Part shown: piece after piece, positions 32,351-40,100 of the stretch
Numbering within the stretch: the stretch's first letter is position 1
Layout of the letters: every line of letters begins with the position of its first letter
Assembly: GCA_029864805.1 (NCBI GenBank)
Contig: JAOTSS010000004.1
Location: 1-56,111 of the forward strand
Reading direction: 5' to 3'
From: Candidatus Nitrosopumilus sp.
GTDB lineage: Archaea > Thermoproteota > Nitrososphaeria > Nitrososphaerales > Nitrosopumilaceae
DNA length: 56,111 nucleotides
Made by a program: the position numbers and the translations under genes
The notes under the pieces: model-generated
What the model was told of the DNA's origin: nothing
Database searches by the model: none
Seen by the model: the letters and a program-made list of their open reading frames with translations, nothing else

Positions 32351-32502
32351 ATCCTGCAACTTGCATACCATTACATGAAATGTCTTTGCAAACAAGAATC
32401 ACAAAAAGAAATAAGGATTCAAATTTATTAAATAAATTATTAATTTATTTAATAATTATTTTTGTTTTATTGATTAGAAGAAGAGGTGTTGTGTTTGGGT
32501 AA
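32347..32502 (+). CDS. Possible 51-residue membrane peptide over the AT palindrome
   Basis: ATG overlaps the upstream TGA. Residues 26-43 are very hydrophobic (L-L-I-Y-L-I-I-I-F-V-L-L-I) and flanked by Arg, so a one-helix membrane peptide is possible. However the hydrophobic part is exactly the AT palindrome at 32425-32455, so the frame may just reflect the DNA element. Treat as tentative. Confidence 0.35.
   Translation: MNPATCIPLHEMSLQTRITKRNKDSNLLNKLLIYLIIIFVLLIRRRGVVFG
32425..32455. repeat. Perfect 14-3-14 AT-only palindrome (candidate origin)
   Basis: TTATTAAATAAATT (32425-32438) and AATTTATTTAATAA (32442-32455) are exact reverse complements with a 3-base spacer. It contains no G or C, lies 390 bases upstream of the MCM helicase and would melt or form a cruciform easily. 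An origin unwinding element or nick site is plausible; flanking T-rich DNA extends the low-melting zone to about 32480. Confidence 0.7.
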
Positions 32503-32845
32503 CAACATCAAGTCTTTCTCTTACAAAGATAACAAAAAAGAGATTGTAGAGTCTGCAGAAAAGATTGCATCTAAGGAGGGCAAGAAATTCTCAGAACTGA
32601 TCCTGGAACTGTTGGAAAAGCATGTCCAGATACACGGGGATGGAAATCCTGCCTATGCTCTGGATCAGTGGCAAGACAACCCCCGAATGCTTGCAATACC
32701 TGCACTTGGGAGTGAAAGGGAGACTGTTTTCCAGTATTGGCAGAAGATCAGGGGCACAAAGACCTGGAATGAGGTCGAACTTATGCTCAAAAACTGGATA
32801 GACTCCCATAATGAAGTCATGAAAGAGGAGGGCGATTCTGTATGA
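32486..32845 (+). CDS. Hypothetical protein coupled to MCM
   Basis: 119 residues from TTG (several nearby alternative starts). N-terminal basic segment S-F-S-Y-K-D-N-K-K-E-I-V-E-S-A-E-K-I-A-S and F-S-E-L-I-L-E-L-L-E-K-H resemble a ribbon-helix-helix or small helical DNA-binding domain; the remainder contains W-Q-D-N-P and W-N-E-V-E-L-M-L-K-N-W-I. Its stop overlaps the MCM start, so it is made with the helicase and may be an initiator or loader. Family not recognised. Confidence 0.6.
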   Translation: MLCLGNNIKSFSYKDNKKEIVESAEKIASKEGKKFSELILELLEKHVQIHGDGNPAYALDQWQDNPRMLAIPALGSERETVFQYWQKIRGTKTWNEVELMLKNWIDSHNEVMKEEGDSV

Positions 32846-34926
32846 TACTGCCAGAACTGCAACAGGCAACAAAGACCCTATCAAAAATGGAAGATGACTT
32901 TATCACCGGTCTAGCTGAGTCAATTGACTTTTCAAAACTAAAATCAGGACAAAAAATATCTCTGGAGCTAAACTCTGATGAGCATCTCTATCTGTTAAGA
33001 CATCACCAAAGAAGAATTATTCCAAGACTGGAATATTACATACAAAATGCAATTGCAAAGTTCTGGTCTGTCCGCATGGCCGAATCAATGGTTCCAACCA
33101 ACCAGGAAAAACTGGAACATATGCTAGAAAAAATTGCAGACAGTGCTGACAAGTCAAGGGCCACTCTGGTAAAACAACAGATCTCAAAACTGTTCTTGAA
33201 AGGAGATTTGGAATGGGTCTTTTCAGTTTACAGGAATGTATTGGGTGATGTAAATATCAATCCAACAATACTAAAACCGATTCCACTTTCCGACATTGGT
33301 GCAAGCAGAATTGACAAGCTCGTATCCTTTGATTGTACCATTAACGGAATGGAGGCACAGCAGGCAATTGAGGATGCATACGACACGCAAAAGAGTGGCA
33401 GGGTATTTGTTGAAAAATACTCCAAGGAAAGAGACGGAAACAGACAGGAGACACACTATGAGGACTTTCAGTACTATTGGCTGGAAGAGAATAGTACGGA
33501 ATATTCAAAGAAAAAGATCCTGAGAAAGATTCCAGGAAAGGCATTTGGAAGATTTGTCGGGGCATTTGAGACTGGTGACAAGGTAAGGGTCACAGGATTT
33601 TACAGGACTGCAGGATCCGATTCCAAAACTAGTTTGGCAATGGATGTCGAGATTGAAATCATCAACATGCAAAGACTGGAAGATGATTCTGAGATTATTC
33701 TACCTAATCAAGAACTGGATGAATTCAAGAAACTGGCAGACGATAACCCTGATGAGTTTATCTCACAAGTCACATCATCATTTGCACCACATATTGTAGA
33801 AAACAGATTGCCAAAGATGGCCCTGCTATTATCTGCCATTGGCAGCTCAAAACTCCAAAAGTACAGGACCCATATCCACGTATACCTGGTGGGAAATCCA
33901 GGCACGGCAAAATCAGAGATGATAAAATCACTGGCCAAGATAAGGTACATGGCAGTCTATGCTGATGCCCCAAACGCCAGTGCCAGAGGCCTGATGTATT
34001 CCCAGGAGGACTGGGGCAAAAGAAAGATCCTCAAGGCAGGCCTTGTGGTAAAGCACGAGTTACTGGCATTAGATGAGCTAGACAAGATGGGAACAACAAG
34101 GCAGGAACTCAACACCACAATGGAGCAACAAATTGCCACCTACAACAAGAATCCTTTCAACATACAGACACCAATTAACTGTACCATAGTTGCATGTGGT
34201 AATCCGCAAAATGGTAGATGGAATGATGCACAGACTCTAATGGATAATCTCAAGCCAATTGAATCAGAGTTACTGTCAAGGTTTTTGATTGTCAGAGTGT
34301 TCAAGACGCATCATACTGCAAAGAGATTGCAACACATCATAGACACAATACAGCAAAGGGATACTGTAAAACCAATTTTCTCAGAAAGACATCTTGCAGG
34401 ATTGGTTTCACACTGCAGAAAGCTAGAACCTAAACTGTCTGCAGAAGCTGAAAAAGAGATAATCTCATTTGCAGAGTTCTTCGAAGGTGTTGAACAGGAT
34501 TCAGATTCTGATCTGCCATTTGAGACAAGGCAAGAGATAGAACTAATCCGTATATCAACTGCAATCGCAAAGTTTCTGCAAAGAGAAAAAGTAGATTCGA
34601 TTTGTGTTAGATTGGCAATAAAGTTCATGAAAGAATGTCTCATGTCACTTGGAATGAACACTGAAGGCAAATTGATTGGCATGAATTTGTACGATAAAGC
34701 GGCAAACAAGGATGGTGCGTTTGTCAGTATAGTGAGAAAATTAGAAAAGAATTCTGCTGATTCCTCCTTTACAGAATCAGAACTAATCGAAGAGATGCTA
34801 ACCCATGAAGATCATTGGAAGACAAAGGAATCTGCGCATTCTTACTGGAAGAGATTCAATCCAAATCTGAATAGAACCTCGCAATACTTTGAGCCAAAAC
34901 CCGGGAGATACCAGAAGGTAAAATAG
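32842..34926 (+). CDS. mcm: MCM-family replicative helicase of the mobile element
   Basis: 694 residues from ATG. An N-terminal DNA-binding region lacking the usual zinc Cys is followed by the AAA+ MCM core: Walker A G-N-P-G-T-A-K-S near residue 350, the S-A-R-G-L block after it (about 375), Walker B L-A-L-D-E-L-D-K-M near 410, sensor 1 A-C-G-N-P near 452 and the arginine finger L-L-S-R-F near 480. The canonical second Walker B acidic pair I-D-E-F is here L-D-E-L. A winged-helix-like tail ends the protein. The sequence is divergent from chromosomal MCM, as in archaeal plasmid and virus MCMs, and it likely drives replication of the element. Confidence 0.9.
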   Translation: MILPELQQATKTLSKMEDDFITGLAESIDFSKLKSGQKISLELNSDEHLYLLRHHQRRIIPRLEYYIQNAIAKFWSVRMAESMVPTNQEKLEHMLEKIADSADKSRATLVKQQISKLFLKGDLEWVFSVYRNVLGDVNINPTILKPIPLSDIGASRIDKLVSFDCTINGMEAQQAIEDAYDTQKSGRVFVEKYSKERDGNRQETHYEDFQYYWLEENSTEYSKKKILRKIPGKAFGRFVGAFETGDKVRVTGFYRTAGSDSKTSLAMDVEIEIINMQRLEDDSEIILPNQELDEFKKLADDNPDEFISQVTSSFAPHIVENRLPKMALLLSAIGSSKLQKYRTHIHVYLVGNPGTAKSEMIKSLAKIRYMAVYADAPNASARGLMYSQEDWGKRKILKAGLVVKHELLALDELDKMGTTRQELNTTMEQQIATYNKNPFNIQTPINCTIVACGNPQNGRWNDAQTLMDNLKPIESELLSRFLIVRVFKTHHTAKRLQHIIDTIQQRDTVKPIFSERHLAGLVSHCRKLEPKLSAEAEKEIISFAEFFEGVEQDSDSDLPFETRQEIELIRISTAIAKFLQREKVDSICVRLAIKFMKECLMSLGMNTEGKLIGMNLYDKAANKDGAFVSIVRKLEKNSADSSFTESELIEEMLTHEDHWKTKESAHSYWKRFNPNLNRTSQYFEPKPGRYQKVK

Positions 34927-34940
34927 GTGATGATGATACT

Positions 34941-35321
34941 GTGATACGAACCTGCATCAGCTGCGGCATGACAAGCCAGAGATATGGCAAGTCCTGGGAA
35001 TTGTGGAACCCGTGTGCAAATTGTGCAAAAAGATGCAACCCCGAATATTATCGAGTAATGAAATGTCCTGATTGCGGCAGTACTAGTAACAACACTACTG
35101 CACTATGCTGGAAATTCTATGGAAAATGTGGAAAGTGTGCCTACAAAAAGCCAGATTTTAGACGACATGTGCTGTGCAAAGAATGCAATGAGGTATGCTA
35201 CAAGCTAAAGTATCAAAAACTGGGAGTTCATGCAATCAATCTATTCTATTGTGTCCATTGTAGTGGAATAATCACAAAAGAAGGTCACAGAATCTTGCAA
35301 ATGGGAGGTTTGACTTTATGA
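34941..35321 (+). CDS. Multi-zinc-ribbon protein
   Basis: 126 residues from GTG. Six Cys pairs: C-I-S-C, C-A-N-C, C-P-D-C, C-G-K-C, C-K-E-C and C-V-H-C, giving three or more ribbons in tandem. The spacing alternates 2-residue knuckles with 10-20 residue loops, as in an RPA- or TFIIS-like zinc array. Overlaps the next gene by 4 bases. It could be a DNA-binding accessory to the helicase. Confidence 0.68.
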   Translation: MIRTCISCGMTSQRYGKSWELWNPCANCAKRCNPEYYRVMKCPDCGSTSNNTTALCWKFYGKCGKCAYKKPDFRRHVLCKECNEVCYKLKYQKLGVHAINLFYCVHCSGIITKEGHRILQMGGLTL

Positions 35322-35599
35322 GTGAAATCTTTTCAGAAACTGTAAACCATTTTTCTAATCCGAAGAGATCATTCAGGGGATTACGTGCAGGAGGCTCCTG
35401 TCGTGGAATATGCACAAGATATGCAATCACAACAAGATGGGGTCAAAAAAAATATGAACTAGGATTAAGATTTTGCAGTTATTGCAAGATATGGTTCTCT
35501 TGTGACAGATTATGTTGTATTTGCTGTGGAAAAAGACTTCGTCACCACAGGAGGGACAAGAATAATCATGATTCTAAGAAGGAGATAAACAAACAATAA
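35318..35599 (+). CDS. CPCC-type zinc-ribbon protein (element copy, variant)
   Basis: 93 residues from ATG (ATGA overlap). The family pattern is recognisable: S-C-R-G-I-C (27-32), F-C-S-Y-C-K-I-W (53-58) and C-C-I-C-C-G-K-R-L-R (69-76), with the CPCC Pro replaced by Ile. A 27-residue N-terminal extension and a basic tail (R-H-H-R-R-D-K) distinguish it from the other copies. The next gene's ATG overlaps its TAA. Confidence 0.68.
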   Translation: MSEIFSETVNHFSNPKRSFRGLRAGGSCRGICTRYAITTRWGQKKYELGLRFCSYCKIWFSCDRLCCICCGKRLRHHRRDKNNHDSKKEINKQ

Positions 35600-35730
35600 T
35601 GAAAGGATTATGTCACATCTGTTATTATTCCAACAAGGAAATCTTTTTTTCAAAAAAGAATGGAATGACTGTTTGCGCAAATTGTGCAGTTGATCAACAC
35701 TATAATCAAACTAAAGGAGACAAGAATTGA
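35599..35730 (+). CDS. 43-residue zinc-ribbon microprotein
   Basis: ATG overlapping the upstream TAA. L-C-H-I-C-Y (5-8) and V-C-A-N-C-A-V-D (26-29) form a ribbon with a K/F-rich hairpin. Its stop overlaps the methyltransferase start. Same gene-size class as the others in the array. Confidence 0.6.
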   Translation: MKGLCHICYYSNKEIFFSKKNGMTVCANCAVDQHYNQTKGDKN

Positions 35731-36215
35731 AATCAAGATCAGTTCAACATCTCTACTCCATTAACGTACAGGATGAATATGGTACACCGAAGGAATTGTT
35801 TCAAAAAATATGTGACAAATACAAAATATTTCCTCAAATCGATATTTGCGCGAGTGATACAAATCATGTTATATCAAATTATATCACAAAGGAACAGAAC
35901 TGTTTCAAATACTCCATAACAAAAGATTTTTTCATGAACCCACCATACTCTAGAGTTTCAGAGTTTATGGAGTTTGCATATGATCAACACATAAAGAATA
36001 ATGTCTCTTGTATTATCTTGACATATTCTAAGACTGGTACGAGGTGGTGGCACAAGTATGTCCAGGGAATTGCAGATCATGTTTATTTTCAAAAAGGACG
36101 AATAAGATTCTTGGATGATAATGGTAATAGAACAAAGCATTGTGCACCGTATGATTCTGTGTGGATTGTTTTCAAAAAAGAGACAAACAAGAAAACAATG
36201 AACTGTAACACATAA
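35727..36215 (+). CDS. dam: Phage-type DNA adenine N6-methyltransferase
   Basis: 162 residues from TTG, the length of the phage Dam family. Conserved Y-G-T-P-K-E-L-F near residue 18, D-I-C-A-S (39-43), the catalytic N-P-P-Y (71-74) and G-R-I-R-F-L near 129. Methylates adenine in an undefined short site, probably protecting element DNA from host nucleases or marking it. No cognate restriction gene is nearby. Confidence 0.85.
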   Translation: MKSRSVQHLYSINVQDEYGTPKELFQKICDKYKIFPQIDICASDTNHVISNYITKEQNCFKYSITKDFFMNPPYSRVSEFMEFAYDQHIKNNVSCIILTYSKTGTRWWHKYVQGIADHVYFQKGRIRFLDDNGNRTKHCAPYDSVWIVFKKETNKKTMNCNT

Positions 36216-36241
36216 AAGAACAACAAAAGAGCAGACAAAAA

Positions 36242-36454
36242 GTGTCAAAGTGCAAAGGCGTATGTGACAGATACAAGGCAACAAAGCCACGAGGCGGATC
36301 CAGATATGCAAACGGACAGAAGAGATGCCAGGTGTGCGAAATATTCATCAAATGGGAAGGATTGTGGTGTCCCTGCTGCGGATATAGACTCAGAGCTCGA
36401 CCAAGAAACAGAATCTATCGGGAAAAGATTCTCAAATTAAGTGCAATGTCCTAA
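36242..36454 (+). CDS. CPCC zinc-ribbon microprotein (element copy)
   Basis: 70 residues from GTG. Pattern C-K-G-V-C-D-R-Y (4-11), Y-A-N-G-Q-K-R-C-Q-V-C-E-I-F, then W-C-P-C-C-G-Y-R-L-R-A-R-P-R. It is the closest match to the chromosomal copy at 25627 (same C-K-G-V-C-D, G-Q-K-R-C, R-C/W-C-P-C-C, P-R). Separated by 26 bases from the methyltransferase. Exchange of this gene family between host and element is likely. Confidence 0.75.
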   Translation: MSKCKGVCDRYKATKPRGGSRYANGQKRCQVCEIFIKWEGLWCPCCGYRLRARPRNRIYREKILKLSAMS

Positions 36455-36538
36455 AAAAGATCTAGTCACAAAAATCAAATTCTGCCAAATCTGCATAAAT
36501 GTAGAAATCTTTACAATCTTTGAGATGAATCAATTATT
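36455..36538. other. Short spacer
   Basis: Probable promoter region for the small amphipathic gene at 36539; no motif is clear. Confidence 0.3.
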
Positions 36539-36669
36539 ATGGGATTTCTAAAGAAAATCAAAGACACTGCTGAAAAGGGTGTCGAAAAAGGTGCTGAATT
36601 AGGCAAGAAAGGAGTTGACAAGGAGTTGATCTCGGCAAGAAAGGCGTTGAGAAGGCCAAAGGAGAATAA
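36539..36669 (+). pseudogene. Frameshifted small amphipathic repeat protein
   Basis: The ATG frame reads M-G-F-L-K-K-I-K-D-T-A-E-K-G-V-E-K-G, an 11-residue-like amphipathic repeat. At about 36621-36624 a base appears to be missing: the other frame continues the same repeat (V-D-L-G-K-K-G-V-E-K-A-K-G-E) to a TAA at 36667. Either a real frameshift has broken the gene, or the base was missed in sequencing. Intact it would be about 44 residues, a helical membrane-surface or DNA-binding peptide. Confidence 0.6.
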
Positions 36670-36729
36670 TTTTTCTTTCTCTTTTCATTTTTGAATATGA
36701 TTCTGCAGTAGGAGGCAACAACAATCATC

Positions 36730-36933
36730 ATGACAATAGGATGCAACGGAATATGTGCAAAGTACAAATCAAAACGAAAGGGCACTCATCTTCGGTATGC
36801 AAACGGAGAGAAGAGATGTCAGAGATGCGCCATATTTATTGACTGGGATGGAATCCGTTGCCCATGCTGCAGCTACAAGCTTAGGACAAGACCACATTTT
36901 AAAAATACAAAGAAAAGTGAAAAATCATCATGA
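36730..36933 (+). CDS. CPCC zinc-ribbon microprotein (element copy)
   Basis: 67 residues from ATG. C-N-G-I-C (5-9), Y-A-N-G-E-K-R-C-Q-R-C-A-I-F, R-C-P-C-C-S-Y-K-L-R-T-R-P. All eight Cys of the family are kept. Ends ATGA-coupled to the next ribbon gene. Paralogue of 36242 (about half of positions alike by eye). Confidence 0.75.
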   Translation: MTIGCNGICAKYKSKRKGTHLRYANGEKRCQRCAIFIDWDGIRCPCCSYKLRTRPHFKNTKKSEKSS

Positions 36934-37094
36934 CTGAAAAGGCAAAATACCAAAAAGGATTCATGCTGATTCCAGAAGAATCATTGGGGCCTTGTGATAA
37001 TTGTGGCAATGGGACCATCATAAAGTTCTGCAAAAAATATGGCGGATATATTGGTAAATGCACTTTTTGTAATGTCAACTGGAGGGAATCATAG
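36930..37094 (+). CDS. 54-residue zinc-ribbon microprotein
   Basis: ATG overlapping the upstream TGA. A ribbon of the form P-C-D-N-C-G-N (22-26) and K-C-T-F-C-N-V-N-W (44-47) is preceded by a 21-residue linker and one extra Cys (35). The C-terminal N-V-N-W is like the tail of small ribosomal or TFIIS ribbons. Its TAG overlaps the next GTG by one base. Confidence 0.62.
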   Translation: MTEKAKYQKGFMLIPEESLGPCDNCGNGTIIKFCKKYGGYIGKCTFCNVNWRES

Positions 37095-37219
37095 TGACAA
37101 GAAAGCCAGGATCTGCAAGACAACAAAGATTGTACAGATGCAAAGAATGTGGTTCTACTTTTAAAAAACACTCCAATCTTGTATTACACATGAAAGAGAT
37201 TCATGGGATTGAACTATAA
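37094..37219 (+). CDS. Single C2H2 zinc-finger protein
   Basis: 41 residues from GTG. C16-K-E-C19-x12-H32-M-K-E-I-H37 fits the classical C2H2 finger (C-x2-C-x12-H-x4-H) with F and L in the hydrophobic positions (S-T-F-K-K-H-S-N-L). A basic N-terminus (R-K, R-Q-Q-R) could reinforce DNA binding. Single fingers like this are known from archaeal viruses and plasmids. Last gene before the TFB-like factor. Confidence 0.8.
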   Translation: MTRKPGSARQQRLYRCKECGSTFKKHSNLVLHMKEIHGIEL

Positions 37220-37320
37220 AATAAAAATAATAGAATTATAAGTTCAACAAATGGTTTTAAATAAATTAATTCTAGTAGATATTTTCAAACTACAAAAAGC
37301 CTCACAAATTAATTCCTTTC

Positions 37321-37336
37321 GCTTATAACCTTATAA
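37321..37336 (+). promoter_or_regulatory. TATA-like motif before the TFB-like gene
   Basis: The doubled motif ttataacc/ttataac (37324-37338) lies 22-36 bases upstream of the TFB start and is the best core promoter candidate in the spacer 37220-37359. A direct repeat aaattaattc at about 37264 and 37308 may be regulatory. Confidence 0.4.
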
Positions 37337-37359
37337 CTCAATGATATCGAGCTCCCGAC

Positions 37360-38097
37360 ATGAGTCAAAAATTAATTTCTGTACAATGCTATTGTGCAAA
37401 ACCAGAAATTGTTTTTCTCCCCTTTGAAAACGAGACTGTCTGCAAAGTATGTGGTGTGGTTTTAGAAAATGAAATCTTCCAACAAGACATTGAAAACACA
37501 ATACCATATGAAATGTTATGCAAGACAAATCTCAACCTTCACCAAAGAAAGCAAGTTGGTGGAGATCCAAAAGATGAGCAAAAGATAATCTCATCAACAA
37601 AATTTCACATCCATGAATCAGATCAGAATCTCCTGGTTTTCTCAGATATTTGCAGAAAGATGTCACTGAATAGCACTATTTCAGAAGACTGTTGGTCTGC
37701 ATATACTCATGACAAATCCAGTCTGACAAAGGCAAAAAAGATGTGCCATGCAATATACCAAACCCTGCAAAACAGGGCAATACCATACGATGAAAAATCA
37801 GTGCAAGAAATCGTCTGCAGTAGCCTTGGCGTAAAGAACGCATCAGACCAGAGAGGAATCATCTTCAAGACTGGTTTTTCTCCAGCATTTGACTCTCAGG
37901 AGACAAAAAGGCGATTCTACCTCAATCTGTTTGTTCAACAGGCACAAAAAGAGTACAATATCTCTGATGTGTCCATATTCAGAAAAAACTCAGAGAAATA
38001 TCTGGATGTTTTGATGAGATCATTTCCAAATACTGACTATAAGACCCTGACAAAAAAGGCGACTGCCATGGCAAAACTGAGGTGTTATAGCAATTGA
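37360..38097 (+). CDS. Divergent TFB-like transcription factor
   Basis: 245 residues. An N-terminal zinc ribbon (C10-x-C12, C28-x2-C31-G-V-V-L-E-N) matches TFB/TFIIB, followed by a linker and a region with two degenerate cyclin-like repeats (S-V-Q-E-I-V-C-S-S-L-G-V near 150 and S-V-S-I-F-R-K-N near 200). It is shorter and more divergent than chromosomal TFB. It may redirect host RNA polymerase to the element's promoters. Its stop overlaps the start of the ParB-like gene. Confidence 0.72.
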   Translation: MSQKLISVQCYCAKPEIVFLPFENETVCKVCGVVLENEIFQQDIENTIPYEMLCKTNLNLHQRKQVGGDPKDEQKIISSTKFHIHESDQNLLVFSDICRKMSLNSTISEDCWSAYTHDKSSLTKAKKMCHAIYQTLQNRAIPYDEKSVQEIVCSSLGVKNASDQRGIIFKTGFSPAFDSQETKRRFYLNLFVQQAQKEYNISDVSIFRKNSEKYLDVLMRSFPNTDYKTLTKKATAMAKLRCYSN

Positions 38098-39365
38098 GTG
38101 CAGATATATCCTCATCACCTGTTGAAACTACAAACAATGATGTAACTCATCTACACAATCTAGTCGAATCGAGTTCAATTACATTGCTTGCAGAAAATGT
38201 CAGTATCATCATGGAGTCAAACATCCAAAAATACGCGTCAAGGAACACAGAAGATCTTCCAACAGTCAGATTGGGAAGAGTCAATGAAAAAGTCTATGCA
38301 ATCAATCACTATGATGTGGTTCTTGGATGCATGCAATCAAAAAAGAAAGTAAGATGCACCATTGAGGAATATGAGAACATATCAGATGTGATGGTGCAGC
38401 ATTTCAGAGATGTAATGTCAAATGATGTTATCAACACACCTCTGATTTACAGTTCAGTTGATTCATTGCAAGAAAGACTAAAGACAGACAAAACATCTGT
38501 TCTAAAAATTCTTGGAATAGAGAAAAACCAATACACACGTCTACTAACAACTACCAACAACATTTCAGAAGCTGCAATCTCAAAACTTGAACAACTAGTA
38601 GCAGAACTCTCAAAGAGAAAAGGACTAACTGCAATCCAGGCAAGCATTCCAATCTATATGCTTGAAAAGATTTCCAGAGTCTCAGATGAGAAACAACAAC
38701 TGCAACTTATACAAATTATTGAATCAGATTTGCAGTCAATCAATGATACAAAATTCTTTTGGATGACTCCTGAACAGATTGACTCCATACTGCAGTTGGT
38801 AAGACAAGATGCAACTCGAACAGAAAACAAAAGAGAAGATTCCACTGTTGCAGAATTTGTTGAAATGGAAGATATTGGAAAAAAGCCTGAAGAAGAAAAA
38901 TCATCAGCAACTACTGCAACATCAAAAAGAAACAATACACCAAATGGGAATTCAAAAGAAAAAAGAGACAATCAAAAAAGCAAACCAGTATCACAAAAGA
39001 CAAGACAGATTATTGATACGATTCCAAACATGCTAGTCATTCCAGATGAGCGAGGACAGCCAAACTATCTAGTTGACAAGAAAAACGGTGCAGTGACCAA
39101 AGTGGATTCCAAATCCACCAAGGGAATCATAAAGACTGAACAGATGCCCTCAAAGAAACTCTATTCCATTCCGTTAGATGTGGCAAAATTTCTTGGAATA
39201 GGTGAGAATGATGGTGATGAAGGTAGTAACAATAACGGCAAAAACAACAACAGACTATCGACAATCCGTCACAAAAATATCTCAGGCAGTGATTCACTCA
39301 AGTCATTTGTAGAATCCCAGAAAGACCAGACCCAGCGATATACGATATTTTGGAATGAGCAATAG
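38094..39365 (+). CDS. ParB-like segregation protein candidate
   Basis: 423 residues from TTG. Residues about 55-110 resemble a ParB/Srx N-terminal domain: V-R-L-G-R-V-N-E-K-V-Y-A-I-N-H-Y-D-V-V-L-G-C; residues about 120-215 are helical and could be the DNA-binding middle domain. A long low-complexity charged region (about 250-300) leads to a C-terminal domain I-D-T-I-P-N-M-L-V-I-P-D-E. No ParA gene is nearby. Partition or transfer accessory are both possible. Confidence 0.5.
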   Translation: MSADISSSPVETTNNDVTHLHNLVESSSITLLAENVSIIMESNIQKYASRNTEDLPTVRLGRVNEKVYAINHYDVVLGCMQSKKKVRCTIEEYENISDVMVQHFRDVMSNDVINTPLIYSSVDSLQERLKTDKTSVLKILGIEKNQYTRLLTTTNNISEAAISKLEQLVAELSKRKGLTAIQASIPIYMLEKISRVSDEKQQLQLIQIIESDLQSINDTKFFWMTPEQIDSILQLVRQDATRTENKREDSTVAEFVEMEDIGKKPEEEKSSATTATSKRNNTPNGNSKEKRDNQKSKPVSQKTRQIIDTIPNMLVIPDERGQPNYLVDKKNGAVTKVDSKSTKGIIKTEQMPSKKLYSIPLDVAKFLGIGENDGDEGSNNNGKNNNRLSTIRHKNISGSDSLKSFVESQKDQTQRYTIFWNEQ

Positions 39366-39368
39366 GCT

Positions 39369-40028
39369 TTGCAAGAAGATGATCACTACATCAAGGGTCT
39401 GATGCTGTACAGAAACAACATAAAGAAAAACTCCACTGCAGCAAAAATTCTTGAGGCGTCTTATGACGTTTCAGAATTTTCTCTTTTTGAGATTGTTGAG
39501 AAAATAAAAAAATCATATCTTTACACAAAAAATATTACATTGGAATTGAAATACTCACAATATCTAAAATCAAATTGTAGAGGAAGATATTCCATCACTC
39601 AGAAAGGAAGATGGTTTGTAATCTGTCATAGACTTGACGGGTTGTCATTTCTTTCACTGTATCTTTTGGCAGAGATATATCACAAAGTTAAGAACAATTC
39701 AGATCTGTTTTATCAATTCTCTTCATTCAGACAATATTATCAGAAAGATTATGGTCGTAACAATTCTTCATCTACTGCAATTTACAAAAGAAGAAGCATT
39801 TCAAAATCCCTTCAACAGTTGAAAGAAAGAAATCTGGTGTATCTGATGTGTGGTGATTTTATCAAAATGACAAAACCAATGATAAGTTTTCTTGTAAAAT
39901 ATGATGAGGATCTTGACTCTTTGTATAATTGGTGTAATGACACGTATGAAAAATGCATCACTCATACCATTGAAAACAAGAAATTCAATCCTCAAATTGG
40001 AAAATTATTCTCAAAAGGACCCAATTAG
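39369..40028 (+). CDS. Winged-helix protein
   Basis: 219 residues from TTG, 3 bases after the ParB-like gene. Two helix-strand modules are seen: F-S-L-F-E-I-V-E-K-I-K-K-S with Y-S-I-T-Q-K-G-R-W-F-V, a typical wHTH wing, and S-I-S-K-S-L-Q-Q-L-K-E-R-N-L-V-Y-L, a second. Probably a DNA-binding regulator or replication accessory. No closer family is recognised. Confidence 0.58.
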   Translation: MQEDDHYIKGLMLYRNNIKKNSTAAKILEASYDVSEFSLFEIVEKIKKSYLYTKNITLELKYSQYLKSNCRGRYSITQKGRWFVICHRLDGLSFLSLYLLAEIYHKVKNNSDLFYQFSSFRQYYQKDYGRNNSSSTAIYKRRSISKSLQQLKERNLVYLMCGDFIKMTKPMISFLVKYDEDLDSLYNWCNDTYEKCITHTIENKKFNPQIGKLFSKGPN

Positions 40029-40100
40029 AGTGCCAGCAATGTGGCATTTAGATTAGGTCTTTTTCTCTTTTGGTTTTTATGATATTTGCAATGAATAATC

